A DNA stretch of 64,000 nucleotides, from contig CAIWTU010000045.1 of the NCBI GenBank assembly GCA_903915655.1, positions 30,965-94,964 of the forward strand. The letters run 5' to 3'. The stretch comes from an uncultured Geobacter sp. (GTDB lineage Bacteria > Desulfobacterota > Desulfuromonadia > Geobacterales > Geobacteraceae). Positions 17,641-27,388 of the stretch are shown one piece after another. A program made the translations under genes and the position numbers. The notes below the pieces were generated by a model, which saw only the letters and a program-made list of their open reading frames with translations, had not been told where the DNA came from and did no database searches. Numbering within the stretch: the first letter of the stretch is position 1; each line of letters opens with the position of its first letter.

Positions 17641-18693
17641 TCATCTGTTTGTAATCTGCTGGAGCCTCTCCAGCTGCTGCAAGGCCCCTCCCGTATCGAT
17701 GGCAGCGGCAGCAAGGGGTATTCCGGTAGTCGGGCTGTCCGCTTTTCCTGCCGCAACCAGGCCAAAAGCGGCGTTCAGTATCACGATGTCCCGCTTTGGT
17801 CCCTTTTGCCCGGTGAGGATTGCCCGTACGATTGCCGCATTCTCCCGGGCATCGCCGCCGCGAAGTTCTTCCATCCCGCATCGGGCAAAGCCGAAATCCG
17901 ATGGTTGTACCATCCTTACGTTGACTCCCTCGGGAGTCACTTCGGCAATACGGGTTGCCGCGGTCAGGGTCAGCTCATCCATGCCGTCCATGCCGTGCAC
18001 CACGAAGCCCCGCTTGCAGCCGAGGTTTTTCAGCACATGGGCCATCTTTTCCGTCAGGTCGTCACGGTATACCCCGAGGACCTGACAATCGGCTCCAGCC
18101 GGGTTGGTGAGCGGGCCGAGGATGTTGAAAATGGTGCGGATGCCGATCTCTTTGCGCGGTCCTATGGCGAATTTCATTGCCCCGTGCAGAGCAGGTGCAA
18201 AGAGGAAGCCGATACCGATTTCAGTGATGCATTTCTCCACCATCTCCGGTGTTATCTCCAGGTTGACCCCCAGAGCCTCCAGTACATCGGCGCTGCCGCA
18301 GGAGGAGGAAGCGGAACGGTTGCCATGCTTGGCAACCTTCACGCCGCAGGCGGAAACCACAAAGGCGACGGTGGTCGAAATGTTGAAGGAGTTGGTGCCG
18401 CTGCCACCCGTGCCGCAGGTGTCGAGGATAGTTTCCCGGTCGAGGTTGATATCATCGCGGTCCATATCCAGCACGTTTTTGCCGACCCAGATCCGCGTAG
18501 CCCGATCGCGCATTACTCGCGCAGCTCCGGTGATTTCCTCGACAGTTTCGCCCTTCATCCGCAACGCCGTGATGAAAGAGGCAATTTGGGCCGGCGTCGC
18601 CTCTCCGGACATTATCTGGTCCATGACCTCGATCATCCCGCCTTCGGTAAGGTCCTGACGTTCAACTACCTTGGCAATGGCTCTCTTTATCAA
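17641..18693 (-). CDS. trpD: anthranilate phosphoribosyltransferase
   Basis: This 350-residue enzyme transfers phosphoribosyl from PRPP to anthranilate. It shows the helical N-terminal domain, the PRPP-binding [17 protein letters not shown] signature near residue 82, [15 protein letters not shown], and the [14 protein letters not shown] motif. It is not fused to TrpG, which is encoded 225 bases upstream across a GC-rich hairpin repeat. It is followed closely by trpC. Confidence 0.95.
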   Translation of the reverse strand: MIKRAIAKVVERQDLTEGGMIEVMDQIMSGEATPAQIASFITALRMKGETVEEITGAARVMRDRATRIWVGKNVLDMDRDDINLDRETILDTCGTGGSGTNSFNISTTVAFVVSACGVKVAKHGNRSASSSCGSADVLEALGVNLEITPEMVEKCITEIGIGFLFAPALHGAMKFAIGPRKEIGIRTIFNILGPLTNPAGADCQVLGVYRDDLTEKMAHVLKNLGCKRGFVVHGMDGMDELTLTAATRIAEVTPEGVNVRMVQPSDFGFARCGMEELRGGDARENAAIVRAILTGQKGPKRDIVILNAAFGLVAAGKADSPTTGIPLAAAAIDTGGALQQLERLQQITNR

Positions 18694-18795
18694 CTTATTT
18701 TACCCCCCGCAGGAGCACCTTAAGGCGCGATTTGAATCTGCTGGCCGCAGCTGAAGGGTCAGCTGCCAAAGTGCCAAGTAACCCTTAATTGATGC

Positions 18796-18915
18796 TCTCG
18801 CAGAAAGTCATTCCCCCTCCCCCGCCAGGGGGGGAGGGGGCTTTTCTGAGAATTTGCGAGATCATCTTAATTCCCTCCCTACTGGTGGGGAAGGGGAGAA
18901 AGGGTTTTTGCGAGT
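18796..18915. repeat. GC-rich hairpin repeat within the trp cluster (element B, copy 1)
   Basis: The trpG-trpD gap holds a strong hairpin built from CCCCCTCCCCC and GGGGGAGGGGG, closed by AGAAAG and CTTTTCT, followed by TCTGAGAATTTGCGAG. A second G/C-tract pair and another TTTTTGCGAG follow. The core at 18813-18859 matches 61507-61549 almost base for base, so this is a dispersed intergenic element. It would form a stable RNA hairpin inside the trp transcript. Confidence 0.75.
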
Positions 18916-18918
18916 TTA

Positions 18919-19524
18919 TCAACTATTGAGATGAAAAGTATGATCAATCGACCAGTCTGATGTCATTTCCAGGAAATTCCGCAGTATATCCATCCCCTGC
19001 ACGGTAAGAATGGATTCCGGATGGAACTGTACCCCCCAAAGAGGGAGTTCCCGATGGCGCAACCCCATGATCTCTCCTTCTGGCACCCATGCGGTGACTT
19101 CGAGGGAGGGGGGCAGGGTGGAGCGTTCAACTATGAGTGAATGATAACGGGTGGCCTCGAACGGGTTCGGGAGCCCCTTGAAGAGGGCTCTCCCATCATG
19201 GTGGATGGGCGAGGTCTTGCCATGCATCAGATGAGCGCTTTGCACCACATCACCGCCGAAAGCGGCGCCGATCGCCTGATGTCCAAGACAGACACCGAGG
19301 ATTGGTATCTTCCCGGCGAAATGTTTAATGACCGGGATGGATATCCCCGCCTCGTTGGGAGAGCAGGGTCCGGGGGAAACCACGATCCGTTCTGGCGCCA
19401 ATTGTTCGATCTGCTCCAGGGTAATCCGGTCGTTGCGATGGACAACAACCTCTTCTCCCAGTTGACCGAAATACTGGACGAGGTTGTACGTGAAAGAATC
19501 GTAGTTGTCGATCATCAAAAGCAT
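18919..19524 (-). CDS. trpG: anthranilate synthase glutamine amidotransferase subunit
   Basis: This 201-residue class I amidotransferase supplies ammonia to TrpE. The N-terminal [11 protein letters not shown], the nucleophile motif GVCLGHQ, and the HPES motif complete the Cys-His-Glu triad. Enzymes of this kind can also serve PabA in folate synthesis. Its position just upstream of trpD supports the tryptophan role. It is separated from trpE by an unrelated lipoprotein gene. Confidence 0.93.
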   Translation of the reverse strand: MLLMIDNYDSFTYNLVQYFGQLGEEVVVHRNDRITLEQIEQLAPERIVVSPGPCSPNEAGISIPVIKHFAGKIPILGVCLGHQAIGAAFGGDVVQSAHLMHGKTSPIHHDGRALFKGLPNPFEATRYHSLIVERSTLPPSLEVTAWVPEGEIMGLRHRELPLWGVQFHPESILTVQGMDILRNFLEMTSDWSIDHTFHLNS

Positions 19525-19951
19525 AATTTTTATAACCTTTTGTAATTACGAAATAATATGTCTTCGTATAAGCTAAAACCTGAAACGATACCCGCTTTTT
19601 TCGGCAGTGCATTTTTTCTCAAAAAGAATTGTCAAGCGCTCAATATATTCATTTTTAGCAGAAATCACAAGAACAGATTTAGTTTTGTGGGAGCCCCATT
19701 GGGCGGATGGGAAGGAGAGACAGTTCGTCAGTACTCCAGTACATTAGTAATTTAGGGACACTTCCCGGTTTTTGGTGGTCTCCCCGGTTTTACAGGTCTT
19801 AATTGCTGATTCAACAGAAATTCCAGCTGATCTATAAATTGATCCGTTACTGGGGTGACAACCACGGAGTTGCATACGGCAACGGGTCGTTTATTCCGGT
19901 AATATGCGCTTTGGAGCTTAGACCCTCATTCTTCTCCATTTTCCCCCATCG
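19525..19951. other. 427-base gap without a recognisable gene
   Basis: The part next to trpG is AT-rich and may hold its promoter: a TTGACA reads on the minus strand near 19633-19638, with no convincing -10 at the right distance. The middle contains TTAGGGACACTTCCC, a string often seen at the edges of transposase debris. I see no coding frame, RNA gene or clear terminator. Confidence 0.4.
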
Positions 19952-21067
19952 TTAACGTCTTGCCCCCACAAACGAGACTTTCCATAAATCCACATCGCGG
20001 GCGTTGTCCGGCAGGATTTGCAACTGCCAGGTCACTCCGCCGTCATGAGTAAAATAGATCGCGCCGTGTGGAAGCTCAGGATCGGCGAACATGGTTTTAA
20101 ACCCGACAAGCCAGGCAGTTGTATTGTCGTTCATGGCAGAAATACCCTCCATCATGTAGTTTACATTTGAATAGAGGTTGGACTCAAAATTGCCGTTGGT
20201 TACTGTGATGCGTGCGGCCACACCGCCGCTGGAAAGACCGTTGTTCTGGGCAATCCAGATCACATTAGCGCTGGAGGCGCAGATGTCATCAAAATCCGCC
20301 GTCCCGGCAATGGTCTCGTTGCTTTTGTTCCAAGATTGCCCGCCGTTGCTCGTACCCCAGAGATAGCCTTCGGAATTCACTGCCGTCCAGGCAATATGAG
20401 AATCAAATGCCGATATGGAGAGAGGTCCACCGCCTTGGCTTATATCCGGCAACTGCTCCTGCCGCCAGGTTATCCCTCCATTCGGAGAGTGGATCACGCC
20501 GAGGTTACCGCCCAAGAAATCGACAATCCAGATATCCAGGCCCGTCACATCCATCCGATTCACCTCTTGAATCGGAATGATGCTGTCGTCGGCCTTTTTC
20601 AAGGGGACAATGGTCCAGTGGTCTCCTCCATCAGTGGTGTGCAGCAGGTCGCCACGAATACTGACAGCCCAGGCCTCGGTAGGGCTCACCCCCTTGATGC
20701 TTTTTATGCACCTGTTGCCCAAACCATCGGGCAGTGCCTGCAACGTCCAGGATGCGCCTCCGTCGGCGGTATGAAGAATGCCGCCGTCTAAGTGATAAGG
20801 ATCGCCCACGGCTGCCCATGCCACCTGACCATTTACGGCGCTGATATCGTTTCCTTGGAATCCGACGCACCCGGCAGGAAGCGTTTGCAGCGTCCAGGAT
20901 GCACCGCCGTTGCCGGTTTTTAGAATCTTTGCCGTCGGGACATGATCTGCATCGCTTACCTGGCCGATGACCCATCCTGTGGGGGGTGCGGGTGTAGAGT
21001 TATCGGCGCAGGAAAACAACATCAGAGATACGCTTATCAATAACAAACTCAAAATTTGATGTTTCAT
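19952..21067 (-). CDS. YCF48-like beta-propeller lipoprotein
   Basis: This 371-residue protein has a lipoprotein signal ending in LMLFSC (C20). The mature part is built of repeats with Asp-box motifs such as TGNGGASW, TADGGASW, TTDGGDHW, SPNGGITW, SNGGQSW and THDGGVTW, which mark a BNR/YCF48-type beta-propeller. It should be a surface or periplasmic lipoprotein. It sits between trpE and trpG on the same strand but has no evident link to tryptophan, so it looks like an insertion into the operon. Function is unknown. Confidence 0.75.
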   Translation of the reverse strand: MKHQILSLLLISVSLMLFSCADNSTPAPPTGWVIGQVSDADHVPTAKILKTGNGGASWTLQTLPAGCVGFQGNDISAVNGQVAWAAVGDPYHLDGGILHTADGGASWTLQALPDGLGNRCIKSIKGVSPTEAWAVSIRGDLLHTTDGGDHWTIVPLKKADDSIIPIQEVNRMDVTGLDIWIVDFLGGNLGVIHSPNGGITWRQEQLPDISQGGGPLSISAFDSHIAWTAVNSEGYLWGTSNGGQSWNKSNETIAGTADFDDICASSANVIWIAQNNGLSSGGVAARITVTNGNFESNLYSNVNYMMEGISAMNDNTTAWLVGFKTMFADPELPHGAIYFTHDGGVTWQLQILPDNARDVDLWKVSFVGARR

Positions 21068-21206
21068 GATTCAATCCTTGTAAGAGGATTAAATAAGGGT
21101 TTGTTTTTTCAGTTATCGCCTATTTATCTATCCTCAATTCGAAATCTGATCAGGTCTAATCTCCCGACAGTAGTTACCCCACTTTGGAAAAGGGGGACTT
21201 TGAGAA

Positions 21207-22685
21207 TCAGTCCAGCCCCTTCTCAACAAGTTCTATCGCCTTTACCACTGCCATTGCCTTGTTTACGGTTTCCTGATATTCAGCGGCAGGGTTCGAATCG
21301 GCGACGATGCCTGCTCCTGCCTGCAGATGAATCCTTCCATCCTTGATTACCAGAGTCCGTATGGCAATTGCCATGTCCATGTTCCCGGAAAAGGAAAAAT
21401 AACCGACTGCGCCGCCGTAAATCTCGCGTCGAACCGGTTCAAGTTCCTCGATGATCTCCATGGCCCGCACCTTGGGAGCTCCGGAGAGGGTGCCGGCCGG
21501 GAATGTTGCACGCAGCACGTCGAAGGAGTCTTTCCCTTCAGCCAGTTCGCCCTGGAGATTGGAAACGATATGCATCACGTGGGAATAGCGCTCTACCACC
21601 ATAAGTTCGGTAACCTTGACCGAGCCGATGGTGCAGACCCGGCCCAGATCGTTGCGCCCCAGGTCTACCAGCATGACATGCTCTGCCCGCTCCTTTGGAT
21701 CTTCAAGGAGCTCCTGCTCTAGGCGGCAGTCCTCTGCCTGGGAGTCGCCTCGCGGCCGCGTCCCTGCAATCGGGCGCAGTTCTACCTGGTACCCTTCCTT
21801 ACGCACCATGACCTCCGGTGAGGCGCCCACCACCAGGGTGTCGTCCAATCGGAGAAAGAACATGTAGGGGGAAGGGTTCAGGGTGCGGAGTGCGCGGTAA
21901 ATATTGAACGGGTCGACAGTCAGTTCAGCTGAAAAACGCTGGGAGAGAACGACCTGAATTATATCGCCGGCCCTGACGTATTCCTTGGCCTTCAGCACAG
22001 ACTCTTCGAAAGCCTGACGCGTTACGTTGGATGAAAATGAGACCTTATTGGCCGGTGGCAGGGAATTTGTCGGGTTGAGGGGGGTTTTCAGTTTTTTTAT
22101 TATCGCTTCGATCTTGGAAGTTGCATCAGCATAAGCGTCTTTCAGCTCCGTTCCGGGTTCCAGGTGGGCATTGGAGACGATCTTGATTTTCTGTTTGATA
22201 TTGTCGAAGACCAGGATGGTATCGGTAATTACGAAGTAGCTGTCGTAGGAGTCGATGCTGGCCGGTTTCGAGAGGGAGAGGCGCTCGAAATAGCGTACCA
22301 TGTCATAGCCGAGATATCCGACCGCACCGCCGAAGAAGCGGGGCAACCCCTCCACCTCGACCGGCCGGAAGTTGTCGAGATACCCTTTCAGGAAGCCGAG
22401 CGGATCAACGGCATCTTCACGGTGAAGCGAGCCGTCGTTACCGAGGAGTTCAACCGTATTGCCCTTGGAGCGGATGACCACTGCCGGGTTCGAGCCGAGC
22501 AATGTATATCTGGCCCATTTCTCGCCCCCCTCGATGCTTTCCAGCAGAAAGGAAAACCTGCCGTCATCGATCTTCCTGAAAGCGCTTACGGGGGTATCCA
22601 TATCCGCCATTATCTCGCGGTAAACGGGGATAAGATTCCCCTGTGAGGCCAGTCTGGAAAAAGTTTCGAAATCTGGATAGTACAT
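21207..22685 (-). CDS. trpE: anthranilate synthase component I
   Basis: This 492-residue chorismate-utilising enzyme makes anthranilate with TrpG. The N-terminal part includes LLESIEGGEKWARY with the LLES tryptophan-feedback element. The catalytic part shows QVVLSQRF, NPSPYMFFL, PIAGTRPRG, EHVMLVDLGRNDLGRV, FPAGTLSGAPK and GAVGYFSF. I chose the ATG at 22685; the in-frame start at 22736 would add 17 atypical residues. A promoter is visible upstream at 22767-22795. The neighbouring trpG is displaced by about 1.7 kb. Confidence 0.95.
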   Translation of the reverse strand: MYYPDFETFSRLASQGNLIPVYREIMADMDTPVSAFRKIDDGRFSFLLESIEGGEKWARYTLLGSNPAVVIRSKGNTVELLGNDGSLHREDAVDPLGFLKGYLDNFRPVEVEGLPRFFGGAVGYLGYDMVRYFERLSLSKPASIDSYDSYFVITDTILVFDNIKQKIKIVSNAHLEPGTELKDAYADATSKIEAIIKKLKTPLNPTNSLPPANKVSFSSNVTRQAFEESVLKAKEYVRAGDIIQVVLSQRFSAELTVDPFNIYRALRTLNPSPYMFFLRLDDTLVVGASPEVMVRKEGYQVELRPIAGTRPRGDSQAEDCRLEQELLEDPKERAEHVMLVDLGRNDLGRVCTIGSVKVTELMVVERYSHVMHIVSNLQGELAEGKDSFDVLRATFPAGTLSGAPKVRAMEIIEELEPVRREIYGGAVGYFSFSGNMDMAIAIRTLVIKDGRIHLQAGAGIVADSNPAAEYQETVNKAMAVVKAIELVEKGLD

Positions 22686-22766
22686 GTCTGCTCCGGTGTG
22701 ACAGCCGGCCAAACCGGCGAAATTGCGGGGAGGCACCCAGGGAACAAGGCCTTTACGGGAGCGATT

Positions 22767-22795
22767 ACACTAACATGGCGGTTATATGGTGTCAA
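22767..22795 (-). promoter_or_regulatory. candidate sigma-70 promoter for trpE
   Basis: On the minus strand TTGACA (22790-22795) is followed after 17 bases by TAGTGT (22767-22772). It would give a leader of about 75 bases. No tandem Trp codons or attenuator hairpin stand out in the leader. Confidence 0.5.
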
Positions 22796-22906
22796 GAAAT
22801 CGGAGTTTGCGACTAAGATAAAATTATAACTTGCAAAAATGAATCGCAGTGATTACTTTTATTCGGTTGTAACAAGTTCACTACTAAACAAGGAGAGATA
22901 TAGCCG

Positions 22907-24856
22907 ATGACAAAAGTAACGAAGCATTTTCAGACTGAGGTCCAGCAGCTGCTTGACCTGGTGATCCACTCCCTCTATTCCAACAAGGAAATCTTTCTCC
23001 GGGAACTTATATCTAACGCCTCTGACGCCATCGACAAAGCTCGCTACGAATCCCACACTAACCAGGAGCTCCTGGAAGGGAATTCGGAGTGGAAGATCAA
23101 GATTGTCCCCGATAAGGACGCCGGCACTCTTACCATCTTTGACAATGGCATAGGCATGAGCATGGAAGAGGTTGAAGCGAATATCGGGACCATTGCCCAG
23201 TCGGGGACCCGTGCTTTTCTGGATAATCTTAAAGAGTTGAATGTCGCCGGACATCCGGAAATGATCGGGCAGTTCGGTGTTGGCTTCTACGCGTCGTTCA
23301 TGGCGGCCGACAAGGTGACCATGGTCACCCGCCGGGCCGGTTCCAAAAGCGCGGCTACGCGATGGGAATCGATCGGTGACGGGACTTATACGATAGAGGA
23401 ATGCGAGAAGGAAGCCAGGGGGACCGAAGTTGTGCTCCATCTCAAGGAGGATATGCGGGAATTCCTTGACGAGTGGCGTATCCGTTCGATCGTAAAAAAA
23501 TATTCCGACTATGTACAGTACCCTGTTGTCATGGACATAACCAGGGAAGAGTTGCCCCAGGGGATAGACGGCAAGCCGATCGATGGTGCGGAAAAGATCA
23601 AAAAGGTGGAGGAGGAGACCCTCAACTCCATGAAGGCGATCTGGGCCCGGCCGAAAAGCGAGATTACCGAAGAGGAATACATCGAGTTCTACAAGCATAT
23701 TTCCCATGACTACAACAAGCCGTTCCGTACCATTCATTATGCCGCAGAGGGGACCAGCGAGTTCAAGGCGCTCCTCTATATTCCGGAACAAAAGCCGTTT
23801 GATCTCTTCTCCCAGGACCATCGCAAGGGTGTAAACCTGTACGTGAAACGGGTCTTCATCACCGACAAGTGCGAGAACCTGCTTCCTGATTATCTCCGTT
23901 TCGTGAAAGGTGTGGTCGATTCCAGTGACCTGCCGCTCAATGTCTCACGGGAAATCCTGCAGGAAGATGTGCAGATCAAGCGGATACATAAAAACCTGGT
24001 CGGCAAGATCCTCGGGACCCTCGTCGAGATGAAGGAAAAAACTCCGGACGACTACCTGAAGTTTTACAAGGAATTTGGCACTGTACTCAAAGAGGGGCTC
24101 CACTTCGACTTTGCCAACAAGGAAAAGCTGCAGGACCTGGTACTCTTCGAAAGTTCGAAGACCGAGCCGGGCAAGTATGTCTCCCTGAAGGAGTATGTGG
24201 GTCGGATGCCGGAGACTCAGAGGGAGATCTATTTCATAAGCGGAACCGGTCGCAACGCCGTGGAAAATTCCCCGCACCTGGAAATCTGCCGGAAAAAGGG
24301 TTTCGAAGTACTCTTCATGATCGATCCCATTGACGAATGGGCGGTGCAGAGCCTTCAGGAATACGATGGGAAAAAATTGAAATCGGTCCTCAAGGGCGAA
24401 CTTGAGGTTGACACCGAAGAAGAAAAAAAGGAAAAGGAAACCAGGACGGAAGAGGCTAAAAAACAGTACCTGGGGATCCTGGAATTCATCAAGGAAAAGC
24501 TTGCCGACAAGGTCAAGGAAGTACGTCTCTCCACCCGTCTGACCGACAGCGCCTGCTGCCTGGTCGCCGATGAATATGGTCTCGACGCAAACATGGAGCG
24601 GATCCTCAAGGCGATGAACCAGGATGTTCCCGAGTCCAAACGGATCCTCGAACTGAACCCGGATCACCCGATCATGGGGGTCCTCAACAAGATGTATGAG
24701 AAGGAGAAGGGGAGCAAAAAGCTGGCGGATTTCTGCGAACTACTCTTTGATCAGGCGCTCCTGACCGAAGGTTCACCGATCCGGGACCCGCTCAGGTTTA
24801 CCATGCTGATCTCCGAGCTCATGGTCTTGGAGGGGGAGTCGCTGATAGGAAAATGA
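22907..24856 (+). CDS. htpG: chaperone HtpG (Hsp90)
   Basis: This 649-residue cytosolic ATP-dependent chaperone shows the GHKL ATP site in order: [28 protein letters not shown] and GQFGVGFY. The middle-domain motif [14 protein letters not shown] follows, then a charged linker near residue 505 and the C-terminal dimerisation region. An AAGGAGAG Shine-Dalgarno precedes the ATG. It is divergent from trpE with about 220 bases between them and appears monocistronic. Confidence 0.96.
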   Translation: MTKVTKHFQTEVQQLLDLVIHSLYSNKEIFLRELISNASDAIDKARYESHTNQELLEGNSEWKIKIVPDKDAGTLTIFDNGIGMSMEEVEANIGTIAQSGTRAFLDNLKELNVAGHPEMIGQFGVGFYASFMAADKVTMVTRRAGSKSAATRWESIGDGTYTIEECEKEARGTEVVLHLKEDMREFLDEWRIRSIVKKYSDYVQYPVVMDITREELPQGIDGKPIDGAEKIKKVEEETLNSMKAIWARPKSEITEEEYIEFYKHISHDYNKPFRTIHYAAEGTSEFKALLYIPEQKPFDLFSQDHRKGVNLYVKRVFITDKCENLLPDYLRFVKGVVDSSDLPLNVSREILQEDVQIKRIHKNLVGKILGTLVEMKEKTPDDYLKFYKEFGTVLKEGLHFDFANKEKLQDLVLFESSKTEPGKYVSLKEYVGRMPETQREIYFISGTGRNAVENSPHLEICRKKGFEVLFMIDPIDEWAVQSLQEYDGKKLKSVLKGELEVDTEEEKKEKETRTEEAKKQYLGILEFIKEKLADKVKEVRLSTRLTDSACCLVADEYGLDANMERILKAMNQDVPESKRILELNPDHPIMGVLNKMYEKEKGSKKLADFCELLFDQALLTEGSPIRDPLRFTMLISELMVLEGESLIGK

Positions 24857-24884
24857 TAGCGGTCAGCCGGATCTCCGACAGATA

Positions 24885-24975
24885 ACCCCATCCCCCCCCT
24901 GGTTTCCCCCCTCGAAAGGGGGGGCTCTGTGGGATTCCCTCCCCTTCAAAAGGGCCAGGAGAGGGGGGTGGGTAA
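24885..24975. repeat. C/G-tract inverted repeat downstream of htpG
   Basis: TAACCCCATCCCCCCCCTGG at the left matches the complement of the GAGGGGGGTGGGTAA region at the right, and a smaller hairpin (CCCCCCT/AGGGGGG) lies inside. It looks like an intergenic repeat element and could also end the htpG transcript. No coding frame is present. Confidence 0.6.
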
Positions 24976-25043
24976 ATCCCGGAATGTCGGATCAGCGCCG
25001 GTTTATCTGTGCAGGGAGTTCATTTCTACCGGAGGTGCGATCT

Positions 25044-25577
25044 ATGGCAGAAAAAAATGAAGCCTGGCTCAATTATCTGGCTCTCACAACGGTATTCCTG
25101 GCTGTCTGTGCCACTCTTGCCACCTTCAAAGGGGGCGGGTATTCCACACGCTCGGTGTTGAGCCAGACTCAGGCTTCTGACCAGTGGGCCTATTTTCAGG
25201 CAAAGAGCCTCAAGTCGTACCTGTACGAACTTCAGAAAGACAAGCTCGAACTTGATCTCAATCTTATCCGGGAAAATTCTCCGGGAACAATGGCCGCTGA
25301 GTATGAGAAGAAAATAGCGGCGTATAGCTCCAAACTGAAGAAATACGAAGCAGAACGGGGGGTAATCAAGCAGGACGCCGAGAAATATGAAAAGTCGAGG
25401 GATGATGCGCAGAAGCATCTGCAGGCCTTCGGAATCGCGGTTATCTTCCTGCAGATTGCCATTCTCCTCTCTTCCGTCGCAGCGCTGATGAAAAAGAAGT
25501 CTCTCTGGGTTATCGGCGTTGCCGTCGGAGCCGTCGGGGTTGTCTATTTTGCGGACGGTTTTCTCCTCTTCATGTAA
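25044..25577 (+). CDS. DUF4337-type membrane protein
   Basis: This 177-residue protein has an N-terminal transmembrane helix (about 12-30), a central charged coiled coil (about 60-130) and two C-terminal hydrophobic helices (about 132-177). This order fits the DUF4337 family, whose function is unknown. ATG 25044 is 8 bases after GGAGG. It lies just upstream of folK on the same strand. Confidence 0.7.
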   Translation: MAEKNEAWLNYLALTTVFLAVCATLATFKGGGYSTRSVLSQTQASDQWAYFQAKSLKSYLYELQKDKLELDLNLIRENSPGTMAAEYEKKIAAYSSKLKKYEAERGVIKQDAEKYEKSRDDAQKHLQAFGIAVIFLQIAILLSSVAALMKKKSLWVIGVAVGAVGVVYFADGFLLFM

Positions 25578-25608
25578 ATAGTTTACATCCGACCTGTAAG
25601 AAGATCCC

Positions 25609-26136
25609 GTGGTTGACGAAAAATTCTATTTGTGTTCTACTTGCAGGGTGGAATCTTCTGTCTTTATCGCCCTCGGTTCGAACCTGGGGGACCGGGAATT
25701 GAACCTGCTCCGGGCTGTAGCCGAGATCGGCAAACTGCCCGGTTCAAAAGTATCGGCGTTATCTAATTTTTATGATACCCAACCGGTAGGCCAGGTTGTC
25801 CAGGGGAATTTCCTCAACGCGGTGCTTCGCCTCGGAACCAGACTCACTCCTCAAAAACTCCTCAGCGAGCTGCAGCGGATAGAAACGGTACTTTTCAAGC
25901 GCAAACGTACGGTCGAATGGGGGCCGAGGGTTATTGACCTGGACATAATTTTTTATGGTAATCGCATTCTGACGGACAACGCACTCGTCATTCCTCACCC
26001 TCGACTCCATGAACGCGCCTTCGTGCTTGTGCCGCTTGCCGAGATTGCACCAGGTTTTATTCATCCCGAACTGGGCAAAAGTGTGGATGAAATCCTGAAG
26101 GGGCTGAAAAACCTGGAACGGGTCACAAGGGTTTAG
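25609..26136 (+). CDS. folK: 2-amino-4-hydroxy-6-hydroxymethyldihydropteridine pyrophosphokinase
   Basis: This enzyme of about 160-175 residues transfers pyrophosphate from ATP to the pterin in folate synthesis. The motifs FIALGSNLGDRE, NAVLRL, ETVLFKRKRTVEWGPRVIDLD and PHPRLHERAFVLVPLAEI are complete. The start is uncertain: GTG 25609 has a weak AGAAG upstream, whereas GTG 25648 would begin right before the family's usual N-terminus. The upstream DUF4337 gene ends 31 bases before. Confidence 0.92.
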   Translation: MVDEKFYLCSTCRVESSVFIALGSNLGDRELNLLRAVAEIGKLPGSKVSALSNFYDTQPVGQVVQGNFLNAVLRLGTRLTPQKLLSELQRIETVLFKRKRTVEWGPRVIDLDIIFYGNRILTDNALVIPHPRLHERAFVLVPLAEIAPGFIHPELGKSVDEILKGLKNLERVTRV

Positions 26137-26231
26137 TTGCCGAAAGAGATATCTTCCGCGCGTTTCCGGCAGAAAATAGCGTTCGTTAACGTACCTCTTT
26201 TCTCTGTCAGGGGTCAGGAGAATTTACCGTG

Positions 26232-26474
26232 ATGAAATTGCTTTTGTTTATCGTAATGGGATATCTGGTCTATAAGATTTTCAAGAGATCAATAGAAAAA
26301 GTGGAGCCCCCTTCCGGAAAACTCGAGGGCGCAGTGGCCCACAAGGACCCCGTCTGCGGAGTTTACGTGACAGAGGAAGACGCTGTCGTCGGCAGGCTTG
26401 AAGGGGAACGAATATATTTCTGCTCCAGGGACTGTCTGGAAAAATATCGCGAACGGCTGGAGAAGAAATCCTGA
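26232..26474 (+). CDS. small membrane-anchored YHS/TRASH-like metal-binding protein
   Basis: This 80-residue protein has an N-terminal hydrophobic helix (about 2-18) and a C-terminal module with DPVCGVYV and YFCSRDCLEKY, the three-cysteine arrangement of YHS/TRASH domains that bind metals such as copper. It probably faces the cytoplasm or periplasm as a metal chaperone or sensor. GTG 26229 is an alternative start with slightly better spacing to AGGAG at 26216-26220. Confidence 0.7.
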   Translation: MKLLLFIVMGYLVYKIFKRSIEKVEPPSGKLEGAVAHKDPVCGVYVTEEDAVVGRLEGERIYFCSRDCLEKYRERLEKKS

Positions 26475-26569
26475 TTTATTTTCTCTCAACCGCTTGGCTT
26501 CTTTGATCGGAATGCTGAACGTCATTTTCATGTCAGCAAATTAACAAGAACAGAAAGAGGAGACGTACA

Positions 26570-27214
26570 ATGAAATTTTTTATCGACACGGCAGACGTGA
26601 AAGAGATACAGGAAGCCCATGCGCTTGGTCTCGTTGACGGGGTGACCACGAACCCTTCGCTGATCGCCAGATCCGGCAGAATATTCAAAGAGGTCATAGA
26701 GGAGATTACCGGGATTGTAGATGGTCCGATCTCCGCTGAAGTGATTGCGCTCGATTATGCCGGCATGGTGCGCGAGGGGGAGGAGCTCGCCAAAATCCAC
26801 CCGAACATCGTGGTAAAGGTCCCGATGACCGCTGATGGGCTGAAAGCGACCAAGTCCCTCCATGCAAAGGGGATCAAGGTCAATGTTACCCTGATCTTTA
26901 CCCCCATTCAGGCGCTGCTGGCGGCCAAGGCCGGCGCTGCATATGTTTCACCTTTTGTCGGACGACTTGATGATATTTCCCAGGACGGCATGAACATTAT
27001 TGACGAAATCCGCACTATCTTCGACAACTACGGATATGATGCCGAGATAATTGTCGCCAGCGTTCGCAATCCCGTTCATGTGCTCGATTCAGCCCTTATC
27101 GGCGCGGATATCGCCACCATTCCCTACTCGGTAATGATGCAGCTCTGCAAACATCCGTTAACCGATGCGGGGATTGACAAATTTCTCAAAGACTGGGAAA
27201 AGGTCCCGAAATAG
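26570..27214 (+). CDS. small transaldolase / fructose-6-phosphate aldolase family (TalC type)
   Basis: This 214-residue class I aldolase begins [13 protein letters not shown] and contains [10 protein letters not shown], the Schiff-base lysine strand [23 protein letters not shown] and ASVRNP, the full signature of the short transaldolase family. It moves dihydroxyacetone units in the non-oxidative pentose phosphate pathway. A GAGGAG Shine-Dalgarno precedes it, and a strong terminator follows 45 bases after the stop. Confidence 0.92.
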   Translation: MKFFIDTADVKEIQEAHALGLVDGVTTNPSLIARSGRIFKEVIEEITGIVDGPISAEVIALDYAGMVREGEELAKIHPNIVVKVPMTADGLKATKSLHAKGIKVNVTLIFTPIQALLAAKAGAAYVSPFVGRLDDISQDGMNIIDEIRTIFDNYGYDAEIIVASVRNPVHVLDSALIGADIATIPYSVMMQLCKHPLTDAGIDKFLKDWEKVPK

Positions 27215-27259
27215 TACCTCTACAGAAAGCACGATCAGCGCAGAAAAAGACGTATGTCG

Positions 27260-27293
27260 CCCGGAGATACCAATTAGTTCTCCGGGTTTTTTT
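27260..27293 (+). terminator. intrinsic terminator after the transaldolase gene
   Basis: An 8-bp stem CCCGGAGA/TCTCCGGG with an 11-base loop is followed by seven T. Confidence 0.88.
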
Positions 27294-27331
27294 GCGCCGA
27301 ATAATAGATCTTTTGCGGTGCAGTAAATCTG

Positions 27332-27360
27332 TTGACACTACAGCAATAGATAAGTATTAT
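27332..27360 (+). promoter_or_regulatory. sigma-70 promoter of the fur-feoB operon
   Basis: TTGACA (27332-27337) and TATTAT (27355-27360) are separated by exactly 17 bases. The Fur-type palindrome directly follows the -10 box. Confidence 0.8.
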
Positions 27361-27374
27361 GAAAATCATTTTCA
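27360..27374 (+). promoter_or_regulatory. Fur box (7-1-7 inverted repeat)
   Basis: TGAAAATCATTTTCA is a perfect 7-1-7 palindrome matching the core Fur operator in 11 to 13 positions. It overlaps the -10 end and the expected transcription start, so iron-loaded Fur should block this promoter and control its own operon with feoB. Confidence 0.75.
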
Positions 27375-27388
27375 ATTATGGTGGGCGA

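Noticed and set aside
17626..18723. 365-codon plus-strand open frame opposite trpD
   Set aside because: It covers the trpD gene, whose PRPP-binding motif is intact, and has no features of its own.
18796..18915. CRISPR-like repeats in the trpG-trpD gap
   Set aside because: There are only two imperfect G/C-tract hairpins without regular spacers, so it is an interspersed repeat, not an array.
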